DNA from: Rhizobium gallicum bv. gallicum R602sp
GTDB lineage: Bacteria > Pseudomonadota > Alphaproteobacteria > Rhizobiales > Rhizobiaceae
DNA: 64,000 nucleotides
Direction: 5' to 3'
NCBI RefSeq assembly: GCF_000816845.1
Contig: NZ_CP006877.1
Location: 377,501 to 441,500 of the forward strand
The position numbers were made by a program, and so were the translations under genes. Below are positions 37,460-46,503 of this stretch, in pieces (the first letter of the stretch is position 1; every line of letters begins with the position of its first letter). Under the pieces are notes generated by a model, which saw only the letters and a program-made list of their open reading frames with translations, made no database searches and was not told the origin of the DNA.

Positions 37460-39694
37460 TCAGAGCGCTTCGGCTCGGCGGGCGGAAAGGGCTGCGACGG
37501 CATGGACTTCCGTCAGTAGCCGGATTGGGTCGACAGGTTTCAGCATCACGCGGTTTGCACCGGCAAGCAGGACCTGGCGGCGCGACTCGTCGCGTTTGTC
37601 GGCAGTCAGCACGATGACCGGCACCGCAACGAGCTGCAGCCGCCGTTCGTGACCGCGCAGCCGGCCAATCATTTCAACACCTTCGCCGCCCGGCATCGTG
37701 AGATCGCTGATGATGATGTCGGGGCGCATGCTGCCTTCGGCAAGTGCGCAATCCAGCAACGTCTCGAAGTCTTCGACATGGTGAACCTTATGTCCGCCCT
37801 TCTCCAGCACAGCGCGGACAAGCATCGCGTTGATCGGGTCGTCTTCTCCCAGAAGGATATTCATCCCGCCTGGTATATTCGCTTCGGGAATGGCGGCGGT
37901 AAAGCCCGGCTGGTTGTCGTTCAGCGCATCGCGCTTTTCCATGCCGCGCATGCGTCCGCGAAGCACGTCGATCAGCGACTGTTCGCGAAGAGGCCGAATA
38001 AGCCAGGCATCGAAGAGATCAAGCGGATGGGCGTTGCGCTCTTCCGGATTGACGAGCAGGGTCTTGCGCAGGCCAAGCGCGGCAATTTCGGCGCGGTCGG
38101 CAAGATGCTCCGTAAACTGCGCGGACATGCGATGATCGACGATGATATCCGTCGGGCGATGGTCAATGCCGGCAATGTGGAGAAGCGTCTCCCGGGCTTT
38201 TTCGCCGTCGGCCACCAGATGGCAATCGCCGCCGAGAGCGACGATGGTCTCGGCGATTGCGGCGCGGGCTGCACCGGCCGGGGCAAGAAGCACGACGATA
38301 TTGCCGGAAAGGAGCGATTTGCGGCTGCCGCGAGCCTCTAGCGGAATGTTTGCAGGAAAGCGAATCGTGAATTCGCTGCCCTTGCCCTTTTCGCCGGAAA
38401 CCGTCAGAGAACCGCCGAACTCGCGCATGATGCGGGCGGAGATGGTGAGCCCGAGCCCGGTGCCGCCGCTTTTTTCCGTCATGCTTCCTCCCTGTTCGAA
38501 TTCGCCGAAGATTCGGGCGTGCTCCTCCGCTGTCATCCCTGGGCCGGTGTCCGTCACCGTTATCATGAGGTCGTCGTCGCGCAAGGATACGCGGATGAAG
38601 ACGCCGCCCACCTGGGTGAACTTCACCGCATTGCCGATGACGTTGAAAAGCACCTGACGCAGCCGCGCCGGATCGAAACTCATGAATTCCGGCACGTCGG
38701 AAGAGACCGTCGCACCGATCTCGATGCCCTTTTCGTGGGCACGGTGTGCCAGCATTTCGACGACGCTTTCCAGCAGCTGGCGCAGCGATTCGGTGCGCGG
38801 ACGAAGCTGGAAGCGGCCGACTTCGATTGTGGAGAAATCGAGGAGGTCTTCGACGAGTTGGGCGAGCGCATGGCCTGACTGGCGAATGCCGTCGATATAG
38901 TTCTGCTGCTCCTGGGTCATCTGCGCCTGGCTAAGCAGATGAGTCATCCCGAGAATGCCTGATAGTGGCGTTCGGATTTCATGGCTGACGGTCGCAAGCA
39001 AGCGGGATTTGGCTGCACTGTTGTACTCGGCCTTTTGGCGTGCCTCCTCGCGCGCCTGCGCTGCAAGGCGCTCGGCGGTCACGTCACGGGCGACGCTCTG
39101 GAGCAGCAGACGGCCATTCGACGGATCGCGGGTGACGACGTCATGCCAGGCGAAGATGCGCTGGCCTTCCGGCGTCGAGATCTCGACATCGAAGCGATAT
39201 GGCTCGGCGCCAGGGCGGAAGGCGATGCCCAGTTGTTCGCAAGTCTGTCCCTCCGGCTTCAGCCGGCCCGTCAGGCGGCGAAAAGTGGCATTGGCGCCGA
39301 TGATCCGCCGGTCAATGGTACGGGTAACGGTGATGTCGCCGAGGGCGTCATGAACATTGGCGAAAAGTTCGGCAGCATCGCATGCCTGCGGCTGGTTGCC
39401 GGTCCGCTGGCGCAGCTTCATCAGCAATACATGACCGAGAAGTGCTGCGGCAAGGATTGCAAGGCCGGCGGAAAGTAGCAAAGGTCCGCCCGCTTGCCCG
39501 AGTGCAAGGAATGCGGCCGCAGCAAAGAGGCCAAGGCCGCCGAGCCAGTAAAAGAGCAGGGTGCGCAGCGGATGCTTTTGCTTTGCTGCCGGCGCCAGCG
39601 GCACAATCTCGTCCGCCGGCCGCAGGTCATGCGGCTTGGCGGCCGCGCCGAATGCGGCGGCGAGACGTTCCTGCAATTGAGCCAGACTGTGCAT
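37460..39694 (-). CDS. Hybrid sensor histidine kinase
   Basis: 744 residues: two membrane helices (about 45-70 and 72-95), a PAS-like domain (about 105-205), HisKA with phospho-acceptor His238 in LLATVSHEIRTPL, HATPase with N box NVIGNAVKFT and DTGPGMT/GGTGLGL, a degenerate receiver (about 470-585), and a true C-terminal receiver with EDD, the Asp in IIISDLTMPGG and Lys in VMLKPVDP. It has no Hpt domain or neighbouring regulator, so a separate phosphotransfer partner is likely. Signal unknown. Transcribed towards neither neighbour's operon; lspA lies 55 bases upstream. Confidence 0.9.
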   Translation of the reverse strand: MHSLAQLQERLAAAFGAAAKPHDLRPADEIVPLAPAAKQKHPLRTLLFYWLGGLGLFAAAAFLALGQAGGPLLLSAGLAILAAALLGHVLLMKLRQRTGNQPQACDAAELFANVHDALGDITVTRTIDRRIIGANATFRRLTGRLKPEGQTCEQLGIAFRPGAEPYRFDVEISTPEGQRIFAWHDVVTRDPSNGRLLLQSVARDVTAERLAAQAREEARQKAEYNSAAKSRLLATVSHEIRTPLSGILGMTHLLSQAQMTQEQQNYIDGIRQSGHALAQLVEDLLDFSTIEVGRFQLRPRTESLRQLLESVVEMLAHRAHEKGIEIGATVSSDVPEFMSFDPARLRQVLFNVIGNAVKFTQVGGVFIRVSLRDDDLMITVTDTGPGMTAEEHARIFGEFEQGGSMTEKSGGTGLGLTISARIMREFGGSLTVSGEKGKGSEFTIRFPANIPLEARGSRKSLLSGNIVVLLAPAGAARAAIAETIVALGGDCHLVADGEKARETLLHIAGIDHRPTDIIVDHRMSAQFTEHLADRAEIAALGLRKTLLVNPEERNAHPLDLFDAWLIRPLREQSLIDVLRGRMRGMEKRDALNDNQPGFTAAIPEANIPGGMNILLGEDDPINAMLVRAVLEKGGHKVHHVEDFETLLDCALAEGSMRPDIIISDLTMPGGEGVEMIGRLRGHERRLQLVAVPVIVLTADKRDESRRQVLLAGANRVMLKPVDPIRLLTEVHAVAALSARRAEAL

Positions 39695-39749
39695 AATTGC
39701 TGGCTAGCATACGCGCCGTTCCGAATGCCTTCAGGAAAAGCCTAAGATT

Positions 39750-40253
39750 TTAGCTTTCCGTCTTTTTCGGCTGCAAAAGCTCATCGAGAATGACGCAACC
39801 GGCGCCCACCGTGATGAAGCTGTCGGCGAGATTGAAGACGGCGAAGGACCAACTTTCGGTGTGGAAGAGAATGTAGTCGATGACGTGGCCGTAGAGGAAA
39901 CGGTCGATCAAATTGCCGAGCGCACCGGCAATGATCAGCGCAAATCCGCTGTGTGCTATCCAGCGGTCCTTCGAGGTGCGATGCCAGAGCCAGATGACGA
40001 AGGCCACGATGACGATCCGCATGCCGACGATGAACCAGCCGTCCATGCCCGACAGCATCGAAAAGGCGACGCCGAGATTGTAAGTGCGGTAGAGCGCCAG
40101 CATCGGGATCATCGGCACGGCTTCCTGCAATGGCAGATAGCGATCGACTGCGATCTTGACGATCTGGTCGATAGCGACCGCGACGAGAATGAAGATCAGG
40201 ATTGGCAGCGGGCGCGACAGAAGCGCCGGACGGTCAAGCGTCTTTTCGGTCAT
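39750..40253 (-). CDS. lspA: Lipoprotein signal peptidase (signal peptidase II)
   Basis: Cleaves prolipoprotein signal peptides after diacylglyceryl transfer. 167 residues, four membrane helices, with the catalytic aspartates in GHVIDYI (Asp126) and FNLADSF (Asp144). The ATG overlaps the stop of the upstream RNA methyltransferase gene. Works in the same pathway as lnt at 14125. Confidence 0.95.
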   Translation of the reverse strand: MTEKTLDRPALLSRPLPILIFILVAVAIDQIVKIAVDRYLPLQEAVPMIPMLALYRTYNLGVAFSMLSGMDGWFIVGMRIVIVAFVIWLWHRTSKDRWIAHSGFALIIAGALGNLIDRFLYGHVIDYILFHTESWSFAVFNLADSFITVGAGCVILDELLQPKKTES

Positions 40254-41110
40254 TTGCCCTCGGAAAGCGAAAGGAGGTGGCGCCGCGCTTCGAAAAGCAT
40301 CACGGCACTTGCAACGGCGAGATTGAGGGAGTCCGCACGACCCTGCTGCGGGATGCGTGCAAGTGCGTCGGCTTCCTTGGCCAACTGGTCCGGCAGCCCG
40401 GACTGCTCGTTGCCCATGAGGAGAACGACCGGCCTCTTCTTGTAATCGATCGTGCGGTAATCGACCGAACCTGCAAGGTGCGTGGCGACGACGGCCACGC
40501 CGGCAGATTTCTTCCAGCCGATGAATTCCTCCGGCGTTGCCTTGGCAACGGGCACGGCGAACACGGAGCCCATCGTGGCGCGCACCGTTTCAAGGGAGAA
40601 GGGGTCGGTCGTTTCCCCGACGAGGATGACGCCGGAGGCGCCTGCGGCATCCGCCGTGCGGATGATTGTGCCGAGATTACCGGGATCGCGTACCCGATCG
40701 AGCGCGATCCAGGTCTCTCCGTCTTTCGGACGGATGTCCTTCAGCGGCTTCCAGCGGCTTTCGAAAATGCCGACCACCATCTGCGGGTTGTCACGCCGCG
40801 TGATCGAGGAAATGATCTTTTCGCTGACTTCGAGGACCAGGCCGCCGGAGGCCACGGTTTTCGCCGCCATCTGCTCGACCAGCGGCTTGCCCTTGGCCGC
40901 CTTGGCATAGACCAGCGTGCGGATCGCCCAGCCGAGCTCGATCGCGTCGATGACCAGCTTCAGGCCCTCGGCCATGAAGGTGCCGCTCTCTTCGCGCGAC
41001 TTCTTGTTGGTCAGCGCCTTGATGTCCTTGATGATCGGATTGGCGAGCGACGTGACCTCTTTCATATGTCCCACCTTGTGGGGGCCATGGCCCCGATGTT
41101 CATGGCTCAT
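40250..41110 (-). CDS. TrmH/SpoU-family RNA 2'-O-methyltransferase
   Basis: 286 residues: an N-terminal substrate-binding domain ([20 protein letters not shown]) and a SPOUT domain with motif 1 [17 protein letters not shown], motif 2 [14 protein letters not shown] and motif 3 [16 protein letters not shown]. This is the RlmB/TrmH group; whether the target is rRNA or tRNA is not visible. ATGA overlaps on both sides couple it to the SAM methyltransferase upstream and lspA downstream. Confidence 0.88.
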   Translation of the reverse strand: MSHEHRGHGPHKVGHMKEVTSLANPIIKDIKALTNKKSREESGTFMAEGLKLVIDAIELGWAIRTLVYAKAAKGKPLVEQMAAKTVASGGLVLEVSEKIISSITRRDNPQMVVGIFESRWKPLKDIRPKDGETWIALDRVRDPGNLGTIIRTADAAGASGVILVGETTDPFSLETVRATMGSVFAVPVAKATPEEFIGWKKSAGVAVVATHLAGSVDYRTIDYKKRPVVLLMGNEQSGLPDQLAKEADALARIPQQGRADSLNLAVASAVMLFEARRHLLSLSEGK

Positions 41111-42204
41111 TTCGGCACCCAGCGGGAGAAGAGGGAGGTCGATAGCGCGCGGCCCCGCGTCTTGCCGTCAAGGCCCGCCTCGCGGATCACGAGCTCGCCG
41201 GATTCGACCACACCGCCTGCGCCGCGCATCGTCTCGCGCATCAATTCGTGCATCGAATAGAAGCTTGCACGGATCGAATAGGCAGTCAGCACCAGCCCAA
41301 GCGCCTGAGGCGACAGGATCTCGCGGCAGACATCGAGCATCAATGGCAGGTGTTCGAAGAGATGCCAGACTTCGCCGTTCGGGCCACGGCCGAATTTCGG
41401 CGGATCGGTAAGGATGATGTCATAGGTATTGCCGCGGCGCTCCTCACGGAGGATGAACTTCATCGCGTCTTCGCAGATCCAGCGGATCGGCAGTTTCTCC
41501 AAGCGGCCGAGCGCCTGATTTTCACGCGCCCAACCGATTGCCTTCTTGGAGGCGTCGACATGGGTGACTTCCGCACCGGCCTGCGCCGCGACCAACGTCG
41601 CGACACCTGTATAGCCGAAAAGATTTAGGACCTTCAGCGGACGGCCGGCAGCCTCGACCTGCTCTTTCATCCAGCTCCAGTGGACGATCTGTTCCGGAAA
41701 CACGCCGACATGGCGGAAAGAGGTAAAGCGCCCATAAAAATCGACGCCCAGAAGATTGAGCGGCCAGGCCTCGCCGAGCGCCTCCTTCGGAAATCGCCAG
41801 CGGCCGGTGCCTTCCTCGTCCGTATCGCCGGTAAAGATCGCATCGACCTTTTCCCAGGCATGAGATGCCAGCGACGGCTGCCAGAGCGCCTGACCCTCGG
41901 GACGGACGATGCGATAGGGGCCATATTGTTCGAGCTTCAGGCCGGTACCGCTGTCGATGAGGTGAAAGTCGCCTGCGCCGAGGGATTCCAGAATGACAGG
42001 AACGCGCTCATGAGGACGCTCGCCCGTGCGCTCCTTTAGCGGCCGCTCGCTTGCAGCAGGCGCAGTCGCCTCTCGCACGGTCTCGCGCGCGGCCACAGGT
42101 TTGACCGCTTTTGGCGGGTGGCTCGAGCGTTCGTCATTGTGGCGATTGCCGGGGGAGCCGGCAGATTGCGCCTTATGGCCCGGCCGGCGCTCTTTCTGTC
42201 TCAA
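41107..42204 (-). CDS. Class I SAM-dependent methyltransferase, rRNA-type (RlmI/RlmK-like)
   Basis: 365 residues. The N-terminal 65 residues are polar and probably disordered. The methyltransferase domain has the SAM motif LNLFGYTGVATLVAAQAGA, HVDASKKAIGWARENQ and the catalytic-type DPPKFGRGPNGE, as in the YccW/RlmI m5C methyltransferases and their relatives. The start is a TTG with only GGA upstream, so the true N-terminus is uncertain. First gene of the operon with the SpoU methyltransferase and lspA. Confidence 0.82.
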   Translation of the reverse strand: MRQKERRPGHKAQSAGSPGNRHNDERSSHPPKAVKPVAARETVREATAPAASERPLKERTGERPHERVPVILESLGAGDFHLIDSGTGLKLEQYGPYRIVRPEGQALWQPSLASHAWEKVDAIFTGDTDEEGTGRWRFPKEALGEAWPLNLLGVDFYGRFTSFRHVGVFPEQIVHWSWMKEQVEAAGRPLKVLNLFGYTGVATLVAAQAGAEVTHVDASKKAIGWARENQALGRLEKLPIRWICEDAMKFILREERRGNTYDIILTDPPKFGRGPNGEVWHLFEHLPLMLDVCREILSPQALGLVLTAYSIRASFYSMHELMRETMRGAGGVVESGELVIREAGLDGKTRGRALSTSLFSRWVPK

Positions 42205-42320
42205 CGTGATTTCCGCGTCTCAAGTTTGATAGAGCCCGTGCAAATAGCATCCCCAGTCACCTTGGCAAAGTGCTTTCCCGCTGTGATAAGTTTAGAGAAT
42301 TGAAACGGGAGGATTTCGAT

Positions 42321-42773
42321 ATGGACATGACCGGCGAGGAACGCATCAATGCGTCGCGCGATGCGGTGTGGGTAGCCTTGAACGATCCAGAAGTCTTGAA
42401 GCGATGCATCCCCGGCTGTCAAAGCCTTGAGATGAGGTCGCCAACCGAGCTTACGGCGGTCGTCAAGGTCAAGATCGGACCGGTCTCGGCGACCTTCAAC
42501 GGTGAGGTGACCCTGACAAATGTCAACGCGCCGCAGAGCTATACGATTTCGGGTGAGGGCAAGGGCGGCGTTGCAGGCTTTGCCAAGGGCGGGGCCGACG
42601 TCACCTTGAGGGCGGAAGGTGCAGAGACAGTGCTGCAATATGCCGCAAAGGCACAGGTCGGCGGCAAGCTTGCCCAGCTTGGAGCGCGTCTGGTGAATTC
42701 GACATCGCAAAAGCTTGCGCAGCAATTCTTTGCAGATTTCAATGCTGTCGTCAGCGAAAAGGCCGCGGAATAG
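42321..42773 (+). CDS. SRPBCC/CoxG-like protein (carbon monoxide dehydrogenase subunit G family)
   Basis: 150 residues from MDMTGEERIN with GGGAGGA before it. The opening INASRDAVWVALNDPEVLKRCIPGC is the hallmark of the CoxG family (membrane-recruiting partner of molybdenum CO dehydrogenase-like enzymes). No coxLMS genes are nearby, so it may serve another dehydrogenase or be a lipid-binding SRPBCC protein. Divergent from the SAM methyltransferase. Confidence 0.82.
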   Translation: MDMTGEERINASRDAVWVALNDPEVLKRCIPGCQSLEMRSPTELTAVVKVKIGPVSATFNGEVTLTNVNAPQSYTISGEGKGGVAGFAKGGADVTLRAEGAETVLQYAAKAQVGGKLAQLGARLVNSTSQKLAQQFFADFNAVVSEKAAE

Positions 42774-42817
42774 TCTATTGGCTTGGCACAGTCTTTGGCC
42801 TCTTCTAAATCGCATCC

Positions 42818-43252
42818 ATGAATTACACAGTCAGAAATTCCCGCCCTTCGGACAATGGGCAGCTCGGCGACATTTATCTCAACGAGCGCAGGCAGACCTT
42901 CACCTGGGTCGATCCCGGCAAGTTCAGCCATGAGGATTTTCTCGCCCATTCGCAGGGTGAAATTGTCTGGATTGCCGAAGCGCCTGATGGCGAGATCGCC
43001 GGTTTCATGACGCTATGGGCCGCAGATGATTTCATCCACATGCTCTACATCCGCAAGGAATGGCAGGGCAGGGGCGTCGGTACAGCGCTGCTGAAGGCTC
43101 TGCCGGAGTGGCCGCGCCGTAAATACCGGTTGAAGTGCCTGATCAACAACAGAAACGCCAAGACATTCTATGCCGGCCGCGGTTTCGTGGTCACCGGTAG
43201 CGGCACGTCGGCTGAAGGCGACTACGAGGAACTGAGCTTTATTCCTGCCTGA
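42818..43252 (+). CDS. GNAT-family N-acetyltransferase
   Basis: 144 residues with the acetyl-CoA binding element RKEWQGRGVGTALLKAL and NNRNAKTFYAGRGFVVTG, typical of GNATs. No ribosome binding site stands out (cgcatccATG). The substrate is unknown. Starts 44 bases after the CoxG-like gene on the same strand, so the two may share a transcript. Confidence 0.85.
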   Translation: MNYTVRNSRPSDNGQLGDIYLNERRQTFTWVDPGKFSHEDFLAHSQGEIVWIAEAPDGEIAGFMTLWAADDFIHMLYIRKEWQGRGVGTALLKALPEWPRRKYRLKCLINNRNAKTFYAGRGFVVTGSGTSAEGDYEELSFIPA

Positions 43253-43259
43253 CGGTCGA

Positions 43260-43592
43260 TCAGCGGGCCGGCAATTGACCGGCGATCTCTTCGGCGCGGG
43301 TCTTGTGCCGGTCCGCTTCGCTGTGCCAGCGAACGGCCTCCTTCGCCTCGATTTTCGCGCGCTTGCGGTGTTTGCCCTGTGTGAGCCATGTGGCGGCCGA
43401 TCCGATCAGCATGCCGACAATCAGCGCGATGAAGATGAAAACGAAGAACGGCGCAGCAACCGCGAGAACCTGATCTTCGGGCCGGAAGGGGTTGAATGCC
43501 AGCGTCACGCTCTGCCGGTTGGCAACGCAGAAGGTGATGAGAATGATGCCGAGCGGCAACAAAATCAAAAGGTTGATGATCTTCTTCGCCAT
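43260..43592 (-). CDS. LapA-like (DUF1049) inner-membrane protein
   Basis: 110 residues with two membrane helices (about 5-24 and 45-70: IINLLILLPLGIILITF; VFIFIALIVGMLIGS) and a charged cytoplasmic tail. The pattern fits LapA (lipopolysaccharide assembly protein A domain). In E. coli LapA/LapB tune LpxC proteolysis. It is downstream of ihfB, an arrangement seen in enterics as well. No LapB-like partner was found here. Confidence 0.75.
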   Translation of the reverse strand: MAKKIINLLILLPLGIILITFCVANRQSVTLAFNPFRPEDQVLAVAAPFFVFIFIALIVGMLIGSAATWLTQGKHRKRAKIEAKEAVRWHSEADRHKTRAEEIAGQLPAR

Positions 43593-43703
43593 CCGTGGCC
43601 TCCGCGCGTGGTTGCGCCGCTTCGATACGGCGCATGACTGCTCACGAAAATAGAATGGTACGCGCGAGGTTCAAGCGCGATTTCGACGCAGTCCGGATGA
43701 AGT

Positions 43704-44003
43704 TCAATCGTCGTGGTCGGCCTGGCCGGGGTTCAGCCGTTCGCGCAACTCCTTGCCGGTCTTGAAGAAGGGCACCCACTTCTCCTCGACGAATACGGTG
43801 TCGCCGGTGCGCGGATTGCGACCGGAGCGCGAAGGGCGGTTCTTGACGGAAAATGCACCGAAGCCGCGAAGCTCGACGCGGTTGCCCGCTGCGAGCGCAT
43901 CGGTGATCTCGTCGAGAACCGCGTTGACGATATTCTCGACATCCCGGTGATAAAGATGCGGGTTGCGCGCGGCAACGATCTGCACCAATTCCGACTTGAT
44001 CAC
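43704..44003 (-). CDS. ihfB: Integration host factor subunit beta
   Basis: 99-residue HU/IHF-family DNA-bending protein. The beta-ribbon arm with [12 protein letters not shown] and its proline, RGFGAFSVK, and [13 protein letters not shown] are intact. IHF assists sigma-54 promoters and recombination. It lies after sppA with a 29-base gap and before the LapA-like gene, an order conserved in many proteobacteria. Confidence 0.94.
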   Translation of the reverse strand: MIKSELVQIVAARNPHLYHRDVENIVNAVLDEITDALAAGNRVELRGFGAFSVKNRPSRSGRNPRTGDTVFVEEKWVPFFKTGKELRERLNPGQADHDD

Positions 44004-44032
44004 GGTCGCCCCCTTAAATTATTGATTTCTTA

Positions 44033-44983
44033 TCAATCGCGGCCAACCTGCCAAACTGAAACGAGCCCGTCAAGGAGCAACTTTTGTGGCAGAATGCCCT
44101 CGATGTCCTGGCTCTTCACGAGATCGCCATAGCCGAACAGAACTGCGAGCTTCGAAACAGCCCCTGCGAGAAGAAAAGGCGTATTGCTCTTCTTGTCCCA
44201 ATCCACGACCGGAAGATCCTTGCCGACGTCCCTCCCGGCGAGATAGTCCCGGATTTCCGTGTCGCCGCCGACCCGGTCGATGAGCTTGGCCTTCGCCGCT
44301 TGGCGGCCGGTGAAAATCGTGCCGTCGGCGAGCTTCAGCACCTCGTCGCGCGGCAGCTTGCGGCGGTCGACAACCAAGTCGACGAACCAGGCGTAGCTGT
44401 CCATGACCATATTGTTGATCATGGTTTTGGCTTCCTCACTGGCAGCATGGAAAGGCGATGGCTCTGCCTTCAGCGGCGACGACTTGATCTCCTGCAGCGA
44501 GACGCCGAGCTTGTCGAGCAGCGGTTGGATCTGCGGATACTGAAAGATCACGCCGATCGATCCGGTGAGCGAACTTTCTCCGGCAATGATCGTATCGCCC
44601 GCGGCAGCAATCATATAGCCCGCGGAAGCGGCAAGCGTCCGGATATCGGAGACGACGGGCTTCTTCGCCGCAATCGCCCGGATCGCTTTGAATATTTTTT
44701 CGCCGCCAAAGGTCGTGCCGCCCGGCGAAGAAATGGAGACGATGACGCCTTTGACGCGGTCGTTTTCTTCGATCTTCTTCAGCCTCTCGAGCAACTCGTC
44801 GTCGTCGGTTATGAGCCCGGAAATTGTCACATGGGCGATGTGCGGCCGCTGCGTGGCGATGTCGCCTGCGACGAATTGGTAAAGAGCAAAGCCGAGCGCG
44901 ACCAAGAGCACCACCGCCGCAATACGCCAGAAGCCGAGTTTGCGGCGAAGCCTGCGGCGATCCGCGATCGTCGAACTGTCCAT
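44033..44983 (-). CDS. sppA: Signal peptide peptidase SppA (S49 family, short form)
   Basis: Membrane-bound serine protease that degrades cleaved signal peptides. 316 residues from MDSSTIADRR with GGAGG upstream. One helix at about residues 18-38, then the S49 domain: VSISSPGGTTFGG, TLAASAGYMIAA (nucleophile-region Ser) and SLTGSIGVIFQYP, with DGTIFTGRQAAKAKLID near the C-terminus. Probably co-transcribed with ihfB. Confidence 0.9.
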   Translation of the reverse strand: MDSSTIADRRRLRRKLGFWRIAAVVLLVALGFALYQFVAGDIATQRPHIAHVTISGLITDDDELLERLKKIEENDRVKGVIVSISSPGGTTFGGEKIFKAIRAIAAKKPVVSDIRTLAASAGYMIAAAGDTIIAGESSLTGSIGVIFQYPQIQPLLDKLGVSLQEIKSSPLKAEPSPFHAASEEAKTMINNMVMDSYAWFVDLVVDRRKLPRDEVLKLADGTIFTGRQAAKAKLIDRVGGDTEIRDYLAGRDVGKDLPVVDWDKKSNTPFLLAGAVSKLAVLFGYGDLVKSQDIEGILPQKLLLDGLVSVWQVGRD

Positions 44984-45162
44984 AAGGTCCTCCAGAGCCG
45001 GCGCGCCGGCTTCATGCAACATGGCATCAGATAAGGCGGCATTCCTTCTTCGGAAATGCCGATTTACCTCGTTTTCATGCCTTATTTGCTAGTTGCAGAA
45101 AAAAATCCATATTGGCAAGCTAGTGTAATAATGCGAAACGATCTGTGATCGGTCGATGTAGT

Positions 45163-45174
45163 CCCTATATAGGG
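45163..45174. promoter_or_regulatory. Perfect 12-base palindrome before lptC
   Basis: CCCTATATAGGG is fully self-complementary and contains a -10-like TATATA, 22 bases before the lptC start. It may be part of the lptC promoter or an operator. The divergent spacer (44984-45196) also holds a hairpin at 45037-45061. Confidence 0.35.
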
Positions 45175-45196
45175 TTGCCGATCAACAGACACGGAC

Positions 45197-45868
45197 ATGT
45201 TAATGCTCAACACATTGAACAGCAGCGGGAAGCCTGCCTTTGCCAGGCCTGGAGGGAGCGCCTATGCGGCTGCCCTGTTCCATTCTGCACGTGTCCGCCG
45301 CCTGAAGATATTGCTGCCTGTCGCTGCCGTCATCATTTCGCTTGCCTTCATTGCAGTCTCGATGGTCCGGGCTTACCTGCCCGAGAATCTCAAGATCGAG
45401 GGTGCCAAGATCGAAAACGGCAAGATCGTCATGGAAAAGCCGGCGATCGCCGGGCGCAATGCCGACGGCATCAACTATTCGATGCTTGCTGAGCGCGCGT
45501 TGCAAGACATCAAGAATCCGAACCTTATCACGCTCGAAACGATCAAGGCTGCGGTGCCGGTCAACGATGATCTGATCGCCCGCGTTGAGGCTGCCACGGC
45601 CGATTATGACCGATCCACGGACAACCTTGCGCTGAGGGACCCGTTCACGATTTTGCTGAGCAACGGTCTGACGGCGAAATTCCAATCTGCCAAGCTCGAT
45701 ATCAAGGGCGGCAAGATGACGACAGATGATCCTATCGAGATTCAAAAAGACGGCGCTTCGATTGTTGCGCAGTCGCTCAAGATGACGGATAAGGGGCGCG
45801 TGATCACATTCGAGGGGAATGTTCGCATGAATGTCGATCCATCCGTCATCCGTAAACAGGGCACCTAA
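45197..45868 (+). CDS. lptC: LPS export protein LptC
   Basis: Bitopic periplasmic protein that links the LptBFG transporter to LptA. 223 residues with one membrane helix (about 36-57, LKILLPVAAVIISLAFIAVS) followed by a beta-jellyroll OstA-like domain (PFTILLSNGLTAKFQSAKLD; VITFEGNVRM). An alternative ATG two codons later exists. First gene of lptC-lptA-lptB. Confidence 0.88.
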   Translation: MLMLNTLNSSGKPAFARPGGSAYAAALFHSARVRRLKILLPVAAVIISLAFIAVSMVRAYLPENLKIEGAKIENGKIVMEKPAIAGRNADGINYSMLAERALQDIKNPNLITLETIKAAVPVNDDLIARVEAATADYDRSTDNLALRDPFTILLSNGLTAKFQSAKLDIKGGKMTTDDPIEIQKDGASIVAQSLKMTDKGRVITFEGNVRMNVDPSVIRKQGT

Positions 45869-45882
45869 CAGCCGGGTCACTC

Positions 45883-46488
45883 ATGACAATAGATTGTCAC
45901 TTTTCACTTCGTAAGTCTGGCATAACACTTGGCGGCAGCGCCCTGGGGCTTTTACTGATGGCAGGGGCGGCCTTTGCGCAGGCGACGACCAGCCAGATGG
46001 ATGGCCTGAAGCTCGACAGCAATCAACCGATCCAGATCGAAAGCGACAAGCTCGAGATTCACGATCAGGACCACAAGGCCGACTTCACCGGCAATGTGAA
46101 GGTCGTTCAGGGGAAGACGACCCTGCAGGCCGGTCACATGACGGTCTTTTACAAGGCACAGGGCGGCGACGCCCAACCCAACGGCGCAAAGGCCGACGCC
46201 GGAGCGGCGTCCATCTCATCGGGCAATGCCGACATCGACCGTATCATCGTCACCGATAAGGTTTTCCTGAGTTCCGGCACGCAGACAGCGACCGCCGACA
46301 ACGGCTCCTTCGACATGGCCCAACAGCTCTTCGTCCTGAAGGGTGAAAAGGTTGTGCTGTCGGATGGGCCGAACGTCTTCACGGGCTGCCAGCTTACGGT
46401 TCATATGCAGACCGGACAGGCGCAACTGGATAGCTGCGGGGGGCGCGTCCAGATTCAGCTTGATCCGAAATCCCAGAAAAAGAACTGA
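45883..46488 (+). CDS. lptA: LPS transport periplasmic protein LptA
   Basis: Forms the periplasmic bridge carrying LPS to the outer membrane. 201 residues with a signal peptide (about 1-33, ending AAFAQ). OstA domain: QPIQIESDKLEIHDQDHKAD, FTGNVKVVQG, and FVLKGEKVVLSDGPNVFTG. Starts 14 bases after the lptC stop and 15 bases before lptB. Confidence 0.92.
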   Translation: MTIDCHFSLRKSGITLGGSALGLLLMAGAAFAQATTSQMDGLKLDSNQPIQIESDKLEIHDQDHKADFTGNVKVVQGKTTLQAGHMTVFYKAQGGDAQPNGAKADAGAASISSGNADIDRIIVTDKVFLSSGTQTATADNGSFDMAQQLFVLKGEKVVLSDGPNVFTGCQLTVHMQTGQAQLDSCGGRVQIQLDPKSQKKN

Positions 46489-46503
46489 GACCGGCCGCCC
46501 GAC

